A DNA stretch of 64,000 bases. Origin: Clytia hemisphaerica. Lineage: Eukaryota > Cnidaria > Hydrozoa > Leptothecata > Clytiidae. The first letter of the stretch is position 1; each line of letters opens with the position of its first letter. This document shows positions 44,751 through 56,614 of this stretch, piece after piece. The stretch spans positions 783,003 through 847,002 of the forward strand of contig CACVBU010000468.1 of NCBI GenBank assembly GCA_902728285.1. The letters are read 5' to 3'. The position numbers and the translations under genes are program-made. Below the pieces are notes generated by a model. The model made no database searches, was not told the DNA's origin, and saw nothing but the letters and a program-made list of their open reading frames with translations.

Positions 44751-47182
44751 GTTCATCTCTATGTCGATGTTGTTCTTACAGAAATTTAAAATCAAATTTT
44801 ACCCAACCAGGCTACGATTTTCGAGGGCTCGAGTAATTTTAAAGGTTAACAACCTGTACTATAGGTGAAAATAAAAATAAAAACAGATTTATGAAAGCTC
44901 CGGTCTAATATAACTAGAAATATCGTTTGATTTTTGATAAATATTGATATTCTATTCAACTTTATAACCTCAGACTTTGTTGATGGTATCTGAATCCAGC
45001 CTGCGGAATCTGATGGGAAAAAGTTACTTGAAGATCAAAAGAGTTCCGATCAAAACATAAGAAAAAAGGATGACTAAAAAATTGAAAGTACTCAACAAAA
45101 ACTCACAGCCATTGTTTGTAAGTTGATTTTTTATTGTTCTAATGTATTGTTTCAAAATTCATGTCCTCCCCATGCTTTAACTATGTCATCCATGGAATGT
45201 AGTTAGGACTTGCGAGAGGTCCTGCTTACATTTCAAACCCGCTACTTAAGTTTGTTTTACTGCCTTTGAGAAAAACAAGGCTGACAAGAAATCAAATAGT
45301 TTTAAGTGAGTACCTGTCAAATATTTTTTGGAGTCTTGATACGTTACAAGTGTAAACAACCTTGGATGTTATTTTTGTTTTCTTGACCGAGGAAAAAATT
45401 TCGTCAAGTGCTTGTTATACCCGTTACTTTAAAGATTTCCCCCACAAATAACAATTTTTTTAGAAAGTTTCCCTACCGAAGACTTTTTTCACAAAGGAGC
45501 TGGTAAAATAAACTAATTATAATAGGGATAATTGTGTCCGGAAAAAATTCCGGAAAAAGATTTCCCCGTGATTTAGGGACTTTCTGCGCAGCGATTCATC
45601 GGAGCTCTTATAAGGACTCTCTAATTTTTGTCAAAACTTATCATTCTGTTTTTTTATCATCATAAACAATCATTTCATTGTATAGCGGAGTCTCCACTCG
45701 AAAACGCACGAAGAACATTTATTCGATTTAAGGAAATTTGGTATTGTTTATAGTTTATAAGGTATTGTTAACTGGCGGGACCATAAAACTTGTTCAAGTT
45801 AAGGAGACATTCCAGGGGCCACAGCTCCAGTTTGAAAGTGATAGGACCCCGATATACTGACTAAGGAGGCGGTTGGGGCCAACGGGTGAACAATTTTGAA
45901 TTTTAGCCCTTCTAGATCGCCTAAAACTGGTCTGTTTTATTAAAGGTTATTAAACAGGCTTGCTTGATGAGTAAATTTTTTTTTTGCTTTGAAAAAAAAT
46001 GTGGTCAGGCCAAGACCCGACCGCTCCCTGCTGTCGCGGCGCCTGCATTTGAGCTATAGAGACTACTGTATTACACGTTTTTTAAACGATTCCAACCCAC
46101 GAAATGGCCGTTCTGTATATAGCGACCACTGCAAAGCTATATTTACCCGCTAAAAGTGTATTTCAATTAGCTGAGAATGAATTTTTCTTATTAATCATTC
46201 TTGGCAAAGTACCTAGAATTTCTCATTATGATTTCTAAAGCACTCACTAAAATCAATGCCTCAGGAACTCGGATTATTAAACGACTCGCACAGTAATTCT
46301 TCATCCAGTCAAATCTTCTCTGCATAAAATCAGCTCACTCAGGGACATTTTGCAAATTGATTTTACTTTTATATTTGCACCTACCTTCATATTGACTGTA
46401 AATAATCTCTGTTTCGTAGGTTTTTTAGACAGTTGTGATGCAAAAGCTCAAAAGTTACGTCATTCATCTTGGAGCTTGCTTGACAACAAAGTGTTTCTAG
46501 TTTTGTTTGTTTTGAAAACATAAACTTTGCGTCAATTTTTTGAAAGGTCATTGCTTGCTAACGCGTAATCACAACCTCGAGCTGGCTTAAGGCTTTCTAG
46601 GCTTTTTTATGAAATCATACCTACAAGCTTTCTAACTTGTTTGTGATATTTCATCGAAAAGAAGTCACCCTTTGGGCTTTAATATGCCACATTCTTGATC
46701 GGGTTCAACAGCCCTTGAGTATAAAACTAAAAAGATTGTGGATGAATTCGAAAAAATTCCAAGAGACAAGGGCTGATGAGGCTCAGATCTCTCGATGCAA
46801 AACCAATCCCTTCCAGATGAAATTTCTTCAGAGCTTCAGAGTTTCTACGTTGTATGCCTCTTACCAATACGCCAACCTTTTATTCATTTGTTTAGCATAA
46901 AATAGCCCCCAATAAGACTTGCTCTTCTATGTGCCTAATGGTCGTGACTCACATGCAAAAGAAAATACTATGACGTCAAGAATACATCATATTTTCATAT
47001 ATAACTGAGATAGATGGACATTTTCGGCTGAGTCGAGCTCGGTTACTTCGCACTGCAAGAGAGTTAGGATTCTGTTACTTTTGTAAACCGTCATGTCAAC
47101 GAAGTGAAGTTTCTTTTTAAATGGTTAAACAGAAAATGATTACATGTTCATCGTCACCTTTCCACCACATTTCGCCACCATC
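44751..47182. other. Intergenic DNA, nothing recognised
   Basis: No element ends or exons stand out. An 87-codon frame at 46637-46900 has mixed composition but no motif or splice context. Confidence 0.35.
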
Positions 47183-47325
47183 GAGGTAAAAGGTCCAATC
47201 TTAAAAGTGTGTCTGAGATGACTTTGCTAATTCAAGATTTTAAGATGGGTCTTTTTGACTTGTAGATAGTATTCTTTTCCGCTACAAGAAAGTCACACTA
47301 ATTTTGAGATTGGACCTTTTGCCTT
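47183..47325. repeat. 143-bp foldback with GAGGTAAAAGGTCCAATCTT arms
   Basis: GAGGTAAAAGGTCCAATCTT and AAAAGTGTGTC are mirrored by ACACTAATTTTGAGATTGG and ACCTTTTGCCTT. Arms are about 40 bp with some mismatches. Confidence 0.6.
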
Positions 47326-48432
47326 GATGGCAGAGAATTGTGGGTGTTTTAACGAAATTTGAAGCCAGTGATTTGCAGCTTGTTAGCTTCCATCAAAACG
47401 CCTATCACCGATTTATTAATTCAATCGTATCGCAACATGCACTGTCATTATATACAGAAATCAATTCCATTTTACACAGAAATCGATTCATTTGTATAAA
47501 ACGGTGTAGAGACTTTTTTGTTGAGACTCAGAAGCTCGTTTACTTAACCTCGACTGGTGTCCAGTCCTCTATCATAGAGGTTGTAATTCAGTTATAAAAA
47601 AGGGTCTGAAAGAAGCTAATCATCGGAGCATTGTCTGTCTGACGTCCAAAAACTTTGCAAGGAGGTTGGAGACCTCTACAATGGTCGGAGTTGGTTTGAC
47701 TTCATTTGTTCTTTGGTTGAGTAACTTTTGGTGTTGACTTCATTATTCAAAAATGTTGAATTTTACTTTATTTTGTCGTGAAACTTTTAGATATTTCAAT
47801 GACACATCCCCATCAATCATCAATCATTGCGAAAGTCACAATTTGGTGTTTTTATCATTGCTCTAGAAAATGATGACCAAAAAATATTATATCTGAATTA
47901 TATTTTATAGTATTTTGAAAAATATTCTTTACTTATTTTAAATATTACTGTAAAATAATAAATTTCTAAAGAACGATCTCGGCTCAGCCAGCCAGGTGCA
48001 AAGTTCAAACTTTGAATATGACTACCCACAATGTTTGTTGACCTCATTCGATGACATCATTTAAGAATGTTGCGTTGTTTGGATTATAAACTAACCATAA
48101 TCGTGTCAATAAGTCGTCTCTCTGAACTGAGATTGCCACTGATATGTCATGACGTAAAACGTAAGATGTTAGTTTTGGGGATAAAATTTCACAGAGGTTA
48201 AATTTTTGTGGATTTCTGGGCTCGTCTGCTTTTCTATGTCCCATGGTTATACGAGTCAAAGTCAAAGCTATCAGATTTTCTCACTTATTATCTTGAGCAT
48301 CTTAAAATTGACTGAAAAATATACGTATCGAAATGTCGTAGGAAATGACGGAGAAAATGACTGTCTTACCATTATCCAGGCGTTTATTAACTGGCTGAAA
48401 TCATGTATAAACATACCACTACATGGGCTTCA
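47326..48432. other. Intergenic DNA without a supported gene
   Basis: Frames at 47340-47597 (plus) and 48044-48265 (minus) have fairly balanced composition; the minus one reads MGHRKADEPRNPQKF near its start. Neither shows a recognised domain or clear splice borders. Confidence 0.3.
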
Positions 48433-48700
48433 GTTACACGTTTTTTTCATAAGAACCAATACATTTTGGCTCAGACTAGGCTATTCTTAATTTTTTCAAA
48501 TTTTTAGACTTAAATGTTCTTACGATGTTCTTAACACGCTTATCTTCTTTACAATTACTTATAAACTTAAAATAGGTTTAAAATCTGTTAAAATTAGTTG
48601 GAATCAGTACAGTACTTTCTGAAATCTGAGGCTCAGATTGTTCTTAATTTGCTCTTAGGTTTAGGACAATTTCCAGCCTTGTGTTCTCATAAAATTGTTT
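48433..48700. repeat. TTACACG-ended element related to the copy at 26165
   Basis: GTTACACGTTTTTTTCATAA begins it. ATGTTCTTACGATGTTCTTA, CGCTTATCTTCTTTAC, CAGTACTTTC and ATCTGAGGCTCAGATTGTTC match the copy at 26165-26340 in order. The right end is uncertain. The 103-codon frame at 48598-48909 starts inside it. Confidence 0.55.
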
Positions 48701-48954
48701 TCATAAACAAAGAGTATCTCTTTGTGGGAGTCATTTCAATCAAAACAATATTCACAATTTCAGTGGAGACAGGAAAAAAGTTGTCAGGAACCTGTGAATT
48801 CTGTGATGGGCCAAACAAACCTCTCCCAGATGAAAATAAACAAAGTTCTTATGCCAAAATATTGTTTACAAGAGTTCGGAAATCAACATGTTTTTCTCTG
48901 GGATGCTGAAAAGACGTACGGTTACACCATCCTATAGTAAAGCAAGTAAGTTTG

Positions 48955-49190
48955 CGACCGAAGTCGATGGCGACCCGAAGGCTCCCTTTTCGTATAACTT
49001 CGTATAACGAAGGTAGGAGAGGGCGCCACTTCTTTCCCTCGACTCTTAGTTGCTGAGCATCAAGCAGAGAGGCATTAAGTACCATTTTGGGAATCTTTGG
49101 TATGGCACGGCTGGGGATCAACCCACAACCTTGCGCACCGTAGCTGGATGATCTACCTTCATGCTGCAATAGTCATCCTATAGGATGGCT
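48955..49190 (-). repeat. Probable tRNA-derived SINE
   Basis: On the minus strand a tRNA-like head at about 49095-49180 includes a B-box-like GGTTGATCCCC preceded by GCGCAAGGTTGTG and an A-box-like GCAGCATGAAGGTAGATC. A body of about 120 bp follows. This resembles tRNA-headed SINEs. The body contains a short tandem TATAACGAAG/TATACGAAAA motif. Confidence 0.4.
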
Positions 49191-49520
49191 AGGTTTCCAC
49201 TTCATTGAGAGTGATCTCAAGAAAAATTTTTTCCCTGAAAGCCACTTTTTACTGAAAGAATCCTAAAAAGTCTTTCTAGAAAGTCTTTAAAGTCATTCTT
49301 CACAGAATAATATAAGCTTTTAAATTTACAATTTCTTTGACTAAATCTATCGATCAAACCAATTAGCTCTGAATCTAGGCTGACTTGCCATCTTGGAGAT
49401 ATTTTCTAGTACAATTATATATAGGAACAAGTTCCTTGATTGATAAATTCTTTACTTAATAATAATGTCAATCACAGACAACAAATCATATCTCATTCCA
49501 GTCCTTTTAGTAAAAGGGTT

Positions 49521-51068
49521 TTAATGCTGTGTCAAATGAGTATAAAGTCTTTCCAAACAGTCAATTGGGTTCTCGATTAATGATTCCACGTGTTTTTTCA
49601 TTACTTGAAGTTCTTTGAGGCCAATCTCTTCATACAAGTTGTCACTTGGATAATCAGGAGCTCCCATAAAGTAATTTTCACAGCTACCTTTATCCAACGT
49701 CAAAGCGAGAGCTCGTAAGAGATCCAAAAATCGTGCCGCCATTTTACTCTCTTTCCAGTCTCTCCTTCGATGAAGACGGTCGGTCTCATGAAAGAAAATG
49801 GTTTGTAAGTGGTATGGCGTGATCTTGGCAAGAGCGCTCTCGCTCTCACGCACTTCAGTTAACAACCGCAACAACTTAATACGACAACCATCCGAGATTG
49901 TACGTAACTTATTTTTTTCTGCTACGAAAAAAGAGTATTGCCAAACCAACTTGATGTGTCTTCCTTTCCTTTTCATCTTGGGAATTGGTGATGGTAGATT
50001 ATTATTTTCATCGACCACGAACGGGATTGCACTTTTTTCAGGTAGTTGAATAGCTACCACGTGTGACGTGGATGGGATATCCTTACGTGACATATCACTA
50101 CGTGAATCGGGGATGGACACGGCTGGTAGAAGAGTGACACGTAGATTCTGATTGATCCTGAGAACAATTTTGAATCTTTCATCTTCCATGTAAATCTCAG
50201 TCAAACCTTCAGGAAGCTTTTGAAATTTCTTCATATCAATGTACTTACGTAACACGTAAACGGCTCTCTTCACGTATTGACGTAATACTCTTGTAACACG
50301 TTTAGGTGAGATATAAACGCTGTTTTCATCCATACAATCTTGCCAAAGGCTTGTCGATACTGGTTGAATCCTGGCTGACTTTCCACCTCTTTCGTGATGA
50401 AGGTACAAGGAGTTGTTCGTACCCATACATAACTGTAACATCATTTCGAATTCAATTCCACTATCCTGTATCCCACTATAAGGCATACCAAGGGATACCA
50501 AGCTGTTTGGTCTGAATCGGGCATCTACAGTCTTTGCTTTTCGAATGATTTTATGAATAACTGAATAAGCGAGGTCTTCATATTCTGCTTTCAATTGTAA
50601 GGTTTCTTGGATCTTGGTGTCGTAGATGGCTTCGATTCTTTCACCCAGTTGATCAAGAATAGCCTTACGCTTAGTATCTTCTACATCATCGACGGGAGAG
50701 TCCTTTGGGGGAGCAGGCTTCTCTTGCTCCGTGGCTGAAAGAAAGGAAATCCAAAAGAAACTTAATGTGTTTTTATGTGACTCAGGGATACCCATTTAAA
50801 GAAAAGGATGATCTTTTATCAATCTTTGGATTAAGAATTTCCCAGAGAACCCATAGGTTGCAAAGTAGTAAAAATATTTAAAAACACAGCGGAAGATTAT
50901 TTTAACGCCCTTCTCACTCAACGGGACAGTGTTGAAGCTCATTCCCTTAAAATCTTAACCCAGCTTTCTCTTTAAACTTTAACCAGCAACGGAATTGTAA
51001 AATAGTGCGTTGTCTAAATCTAAATACAAGTTAAAAAAGTTACAGTAAGTACCTTCAACAGCAGCCAT
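49521..51068 (-). CDS. Mab-21 family protein, two exons
   Basis: The spliced protein is 409 residues: exon 1 is 51068-51053 (MAAVE and one base) and exon 2 is 50734-49521. The 318-bp intron has GT at 51052 and a TTTCCTTTCTTTCAG acceptor ending at 50735, and joining restores the frame through an alanine codon. This replaces the longer reading from an intronic ATG at 50795. The nucleotidyltransferase-like half (about residues 45-245) has IEFEMML at 99-105 and a strand VLRINQNLRVTLLPAV at 196-211. The helical C-terminal half (about 265-405) has LVWQYSFFVAEK, TPYHLQTIFFHET and RRDWKESKMAARFLDLL, all typical of the family. The metal-site positions read E-x-E with arginine where a third acid would be, which is the MAB21L1/2-like pattern and argues against cGAS-like catalysis. 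Vertebrate MAB21L proteins are about 50 residues shorter. The exact role is unknown; binding of nucleotides or partners is inference. Confidence 0.9.
50735..51052 (-). other. Intron 1 of the Mab-21 family gene
   Basis: The donor reads GAAG|GTACTTAC and the acceptor TTTCAG|CCACGG. The donor is weaker than the consensus GTAAGT. The intron separates only 16 coding bases from the rest, so automated models can easily miss exon 1. Confidence 0.75.
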
Positions 51069-51133
51069 ATTGTGCCACAAATGACCTTTCAAACTAAACA
51101 CACCCCATCATATCGAATGAAATAGTCTTTCCT

Positions 51134-51146
51134 CTATAATATACAC
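51134..51146 (-). promoter_or_regulatory. Possible TATA-like box of the Mab-21 family gene
   Basis: TATATTATAGAGG lies on the minus strand about 70 bases before the ATG at 51068. Position and sequence fit a TATA element, but such words are frequent here. Confidence 0.25.
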
Positions 51147-51149
51147 AGT

Positions 51150-52220
51150 CAAACGTATTCCTGATAATTTCTTTTTTTCTTTGTTGTTACATTTCTCCAC
51201 TGCCCAATTTAAACCTATCAAAAACAATATAGAGAAATATTTTTTGTTTTCATCAAACTTGTCGAATTATGTTAGATAATTCGTTCAAATAATTTTGGAA
51301 AATAATGACTTTTGAGAGTGTAAGCCGCTCATCGTTGCGTCATTGCAAAGTAGGTTGCGCCTTTCTCAAACAATGTTTGATTTCTCATGGTAGAGTAACC
51401 GATTAAAAAACATAATTTTCTACCATAATACGTTCTGAGCTCTTACACAAAATATACTGTCACTCACTGTTCAGTGAGCAGCTTCCTCAAGTAATATAAA
51501 TGACTTTCATCGAAAAAGCTAAGAAGATTTCTGTGTATATTATTAAGAGGACGTTATGTCATACCGATGCTTAATGCGCGAAATCAGAACACATTTGCTC
51601 CTGCCTTTCTTATAGAATGTTTAGTAACTTTTAGTTTAGTAGGTTCATCTGAGAGATGTATGTCCTATATTTATGAATGACAACTACGGCTATATTTAAC
51701 AACACTGAAATTTTGGTCTCGAATACTGTCAAGCACCAGGACTTCATATTTCAGTCAAAAATTGTACCCAGAATGTCCTTCTCCTGTTTTACTGTCTGAG
51801 TTTCTTACAAAAAAACTCTAGTTTTATGATACGAACTTTTACAGATACCTTCTAAATTGAAATTCAATGACAGCAGGGAATTCATTAAATTTCACCAATC
51901 CAATAATCAGGTCCGTTAGAAATCTTTATACATGTCAATGTTTTAATGAAAGTAGATATCAATAGTGGTATTTTAATAAATGACACAGTATTGCTAGTTG
52001 ATCTTAAGTACGACCTCGCTTTTATTTAGATTTTAATTCAGGGATGCGAAAAAAAAACAGTTGAACTCACTGGAACATCAAATTTTTGTAATTTTTCTGT
52101 ACAGCTGATTTAATTTTTTACCCTTTTCTTTAGTTTCTGTTATGTATAAAATGTTGTTGGGAATTTTTTTAAAACCCTACATCACCTGGATAACTGAATG
52201 TAAAAATTATATAATCAATT
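51150..52220. other. Upstream flank of the Mab-21 family gene
   Basis: No element or exon was recognised in this stretch; it presumably contains the promoter of the minus-strand gene. Confidence 0.35.
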
Positions 52221-52785
52221 GGGACCCGGGGGGGGGGTCCCTCAATCTCTAAAAGACGGCACGTGCCGCCAAAAAATTGCCTTTCAAAATCAGACCCTTC
52301 GTACAGTGCAGCTTTTGAGCAATACAAAGGTTACCTTACAGTGCAATTTACCGAAAGTTTCTGACCCTTACACAGTGCAGTTATTTGGTCTCATATCTTA
52401 TTTTGCTGGAGTCACCTGGAAGTGAGCCTGATATGTCGACACAATGTGCGAAACAAATCAAAATTGGTGTGAATCAAAACTATAAAGATACATCAAATAT
52501 TTACTGTCACACTTGCCATTCAGTAGTCCCCAAACACATCCTTACGGTATATATCCAGCCAAAAAAAGACCCTTGTAGTGCACTCTATCAAAAGTACACC
52601 CTTATAGTGCATTTTGAGGGTCCCGAAAAATCCTTAAGGGTGGTAGTCTGAATCGCAGACCTCTACAAAACCGCAGGTAGTATAAAAGAAGCACGGATTC
52701 GTTAGTGGATGCGAGCAGCCTATAAGGGTGGCAGATGCCGTAGGTCGGACCATAAAAGTGCCCCCCCCCCCTCCGGGATTGGGAC
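52221..52785. mobile_element. G-capped element with iterated ACCCTTATAGTGCA
   Basis: GGGACCCGGGGGGGGGGTCC opens it and CCCCCCCCCCTCCGGGATT closes it. The word GACCCTTCGTACAGTGCAG recurs as TTACCTTACAGTGCAATT, GACCCTTACACAGTGCAG, GACCCTTGTAGTGCACT and CACCCTTATAGTGCATT. Inverted short forms (TAAGGGTGGTAG, TAAGGGTGGCAG) lie near the right end. At 565 bp it is the longest of the G-capped elements. Confidence 0.65.
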
Positions 52786-52886
52786 ATGTCTTGAAGAAAT
52801 ATAGAAAATCAATTCGACATCCTAAAGTAAACTCTATAATACAGAGATTAAAAATTATAAAATTTTTTTCATTTTTTGAAAATTTT

Positions 52887-53200
52887 GATTTTTGGGGCCT
52901 GGGCGCGAGTTTCTCGCCAAAACGAGGCTAAAACTTTGGGGCAGCCTGGAGACTTCAAAAATTGTTCGATTTGGCTGAAATTTTGCACACTTGTTCCTTG
53001 GGTGAATATCTGGGGGCGCTTTTTGCATTTTTCAAAATTTTTGATTTTTGGGGCCTGGGAACGAGTTTTTTTTGCCAAAACGAGGCTAAAGCTTTTGAGC
53101 AGTCTACAGACCTCCAAAATGATCGGATTTGGCTGAAATTTGGCACACTTGTTCATTGGGTGAATATCTGGGGGTCTACAATTGGGCCTATGAATTATTT
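52887..53200. repeat. Tandem duplication, period about 156 bp
   Basis: GATTTTTGGGGCCTGGG starts at 52887 and again at 53043. Both units continue through CGCCAAAACGAGGCTAAA (GCCAAAACGAGGCTAAA in unit 2), GATTTGGCTGAAATTT, CACACTTGTTC and GGGTGAATATCTGGGGG. Unit 2 is slightly incomplete. All three overlapping frames here (52869-53285, 52876-53136, 52962-53261) simply translate the duplication. Confidence 0.75.
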
Positions 53201-53713
53201 GAAGCCACTGAAGTTGAGCCCAGTGCGTTGCGCACGTTCGACTATTTTCCGAACGTTCTGAATTATTATGAAAACATGACCTCAAATTTAATGACCTCTA
53301 AGAAGAAGTAGATATTTTGCTTGTTTGAAATCCTTGTAATGTTCGAAATAAACCGCAGGGTAGACACCGCAAATTCGTCGGCCTGAGAATCTTTTATCGA
53401 TTTATCAGGAAAATCTATAGAATTTAAACTATTCCACAGACAATCCTTTCATCAAAAACGTTTAGCTTGTTTTTAGAGACTATAGGTGAAAAAGTTATTT
53501 TTTTCTTTGAATGTTTATTGATGTTTTGACTATTTATTTTATCTTTTCGCAACTGTGAACATAAAAACAAGTTAAAGGTCTTGTTTTTCTTAAACCCTGA
53601 TATCCGCGATTAAGTTCGATAGATATTCTCGTTGGACAAGCAGTCTGATAACTTTTGAAAACACTTGTTATGAAATGTAAAATGGAGACCTGATTTCTCT
53701 CTCTGGCATCACA
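53201..53713. other. Intergenic DNA upstream of the small membrane protein gene
   Basis: No element or exon is supported. It probably includes the promoter and 5' untranslated region of the gene starting at 53714. Confidence 0.35.
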
Positions 53714-54367
53714 ATGATTACCGACTTTTTGTTGCTGATGATGCTTCAATCCTTGGCAGCAATTTTCCTCTTGCCAGGTATGTTTCGTTGGTATTTTGAC
53801 TATTACTTAACATGCCTAATTATTTTGCTTAGGACTATTTCTTCTATATTTGAAATGATTGCAGGAACGTTACGGATCTGCACCGATGTAAAATTCTGGA
53901 AGCTTTGGAAGATACATATTCGTCAACCGGCCTAATAATTATAGAATTAACCAATTTATTTGACATTTTCCCAAAATTTTTCATATTAAGTGACTGGTTA
54001 TCGTGGGACAAAATGGATGTAGTTTTATTTTGCTAAGATATTTTATTCGATGTTATTTTGGTACCGAGTTGTCGAATTTTCGAAGGGATGATAGCTTTAT
54101 TAAATAATGAATCTCTATCTTTCCCTAGATGCTGTGGTGCATTCAGTGACCATTCCATACCCATCCATCAACACTACGACTCTTAACACCGCCAATGAAA
54201 CATCATTCAATAACCAAGCCTCTGTTCAACAGATGTCTTGGGAAGAAGCTGCTTCTTTGGCAAGTTTTTATACTGTAGTTGCAGTTATCCCTGGCTTTAT
54301 TGTTCTCTACTTGTTATGTATTAACTGTCCGAAATTCTTGAACACAATGTTGGACCATGCTGTATAA
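53714..54367 (+). CDS. Small single-pass membrane protein, two exons (100 residues)
   Basis: I do not recognise the family. Exon 1 (53714-53777) encodes MITDFLLLMMLQSLAAIFLL and P, a typical signal peptide. It ends at CCAG|GTATGT, a consensus donor. The 351-bp intron ends TTTCCCTAG at 54128. Exon 2 (54129-54367) is joined in frame through an aspartate codon. The mature chain would have about 45 Thr/Ser/Asn-rich residues with two N-glycosylation sequons (NTT and NET), then an acidic SWEEAASLASFY. One membrane segment follows (TVVAVIPGFIVLYLLCI, about residues 66-82), then about 18 residues with two cysteines next to the membrane. This is a type I topology. Individual frames look like noise; only the spliced product makes sense. 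An AATAAA at 55088 is the first clear candidate poly(A) signal, about 720 bases after the stop. A function such as a receptor subunit or adhesion peptide is possible but not shown. Confidence 0.6.
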
Positions 54368-55087
54368 CTGATAAGATTTGAAGCAATGGTTTATAAACAT
54401 ATACTGTATGTTTGTTTGGAGCGTGTGATTTACGTTTGATTTACTCATCCGATATCCGCTCAAATGATAGAAGAATTTGAAAGGAAAATAATCTACATAC
54501 AGAGGCAGCCCTTGGAAGAAACGGGGAAGAGACTAAGCTATAGAAGTGGTCCTTGATGTTCATGATACGCAAGCAATTCATAGATTTATGGTGTTTCTAG
54601 TGGATATGGATATAGACCACTGGCCTTTTTAAAACCCTGGACCAAGCTTTATCCGCCATCTTTGCTCGGAATTTTTTTGAAAGTGGTATCTGCAAAGAAG
54701 TTGCCATTGTAGTGTTTAAACTTTGCCTAACGATAAACGGTGCTACATCATCAGTGTACAAACGAAACTAGATCTAGCGCTCTCTCAGTAGATACCACTT
54801 CAAGAAAACTCCGATCATAATATTTTGTTGGGATTGAGAAACTGCCTCCAGGGTCTATAAAGCTCAGTGATATGGACATCGTTGGAAAGACTATTTCATT
54901 ACTAACAATCTTACAAGTACACCAGACTAAAGTTTGGCCTAAACCTTAGAACTTTGAATCAAGAAAAATTCAAGCCTCAGTCTTTCAAAAATTACTACAA
55001 CAATACTGATTTTAAAAGCCTGCTTGCTGGAATATTTAAGATATTGAAACAAGTAATATTTCTGAAAAAAAAAATTGTTTATATGTA
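54368..55087 (+). other. Probable 3' untranslated region of the small membrane protein gene
   Basis: The stretch from the stop codon to AATAAA at 55088 (and TAAATAAAAT at about 55107) has more balanced composition than the surrounding intergenic DNA and no repeat elements. It may also contain unrecognised exons. Confidence 0.3.
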
Positions 55088-56614
55088 AATAAATATTATG
55101 AATTTTAAATAAAATCAAATATCGATTTAAAAATGGTTTTTATTAACCAATCCCTCAAGTCTAGCAGTTTATTCGACTCCAATCTGTCCTTCGAATACCA
55201 TCAACTGTTCTAATTTGGGACGATTGGTCGAAACATGGGACTGTTGATATTTGGCCTGTAGTTTCACTTACTGTTAAATCTCTTTGACAAAAAATTTGTT
55301 TTGATAACTCCACCAAGTTTATCAATCATACTTTCTGTCATATAACTTTCACTGATAGTGCGCTCTTTTTAACTTTTTTGTTTTCATTCAAAATGACCAG
55401 ACGCCGATTGGAGAATTGGAGACACCCTCCGCCTAGCCGCCTATCGCCCGATAGGATTAACAAATAATGAGTATGCAACTTGCCGCGTTTTGCCACTAAT
55501 TTGGTCTTTTTCGTTCCAGACATTCGCGTGTGTTTCACTACGGATTTTTTAATATTTTGATTTAAAAGCCTACTCGGTGCGAAAGAGAAATCGTGTATTT
55601 TTAATACGCCGTTCATTAACTCAAATCAAATGACTTTGGAGGTTCGGTGAAATGGTGGCCGAATTGCCGTCCCATGTTTTATCAGATTCCCAAGTTAGAG
55701 CAGTTACGGTAGTTGGAAAAAATACTGAGATTTGAACCCATTGCGGTGCGAGCGTCCGACTATTCTCGCAACAACCGAATGGAAAATTGTTTTTTTTTAG
55801 TGAGGTTTTTGCTATCTTTTAACAACCTTTTAAGATTTTTCAAAATTGCGTAAAAATCATCAAAACATCATCTATTACATGCATTGAAGCTAACAACAAG
55901 TTTTCATTTTGTATATCAATTTTTTTTTCTTCTTCATTTTCCTTATTTGGTCCTTTTTTGACGAAATTAGGGAAAATTTTGTAAAATCGTACAAATTTAT
56001 TAGTCAAAGCGCTTGTTATACATTTTTGGAAAATGCGTCAATAAAGGAGTCCGAATTTTGAGGGTGCCATTTTTTTCTTCGGACACTGGTGTATTTTACA
56101 GACCGGAATAGATTATTGATTATTTTCCATCAATTTGACGCATCAAAAATCAAAAGCACAAGAAAGTTTTGCTCAGGAACTCGTTAAAAGGCCTTAAAAC
56201 CTGTTCAAGTTTAATTGATCTGTATTACAGAGAAGAAACTTCCTGTAGTCTCTAGTGTTTTATTTCAAAGTCTATATCTTATATGTGTCAAAACCCATAT
56301 TCTTCTCAAATTGGTTGGTTCTTTAAGATTGGTTGCTAAGAGACAATTTTACGAAGTAGAAAAATGTTGTAACAAAACGTAAAAACTGTTCGCAAAGACT
56401 TCACAAAAGGTTCTGTACAAAGCATTAAAGCAAAGTACGATTCTTGCTATTTCTTGTTGAAAACAGGCGTAGAATATGGGTTTAAATATACAGCCCCTTT
56501 CTAATACTACCAAAAGTAGAATAAAAGTCTTGAGATCATATTGTCAAATGATTATTTGTATCCATATCTTGGGGAGAGTATATCTAACACTGTGAAATAA
56601 TCTAAGTACCGTAA
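55088..56614. other. Intergenic DNA upstream of the NXPE-like gene
   Basis: A fragment near 56005-56110 carries GCGCTTGTTATACATTTTTG and GGTGTATTTTACAGACCGG, words shared with the hairpin at 39048 and the repeat at 41917. A 92-codon minus-strand frame at 55338-55616 has no recognised motif. Confidence 0.35.

Noticed and set aside
48994..49006. Exact match to one 13-bp arm of a loxP site (ATAACTTCGTATA)
   Set aside because: No 8-bp spacer or opposite arm follows; the match arises from a short TATAACTTCG/TATAACGAAG tandem within a SINE-like body.
50735..50795. ATG at 50795 as the start of the Mab-21 family protein
   Set aside because: The first 20 residues read through a clear splice acceptor (TTTCTTTCAG at 50735); a spliced start at 51068 fits better.
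52869..53285. 138-codon minus-strand frame and overlapping plus-strand frames
   Set aside because: All are translations of a 156-bp tandem duplication in three frames, with no recognised domain.
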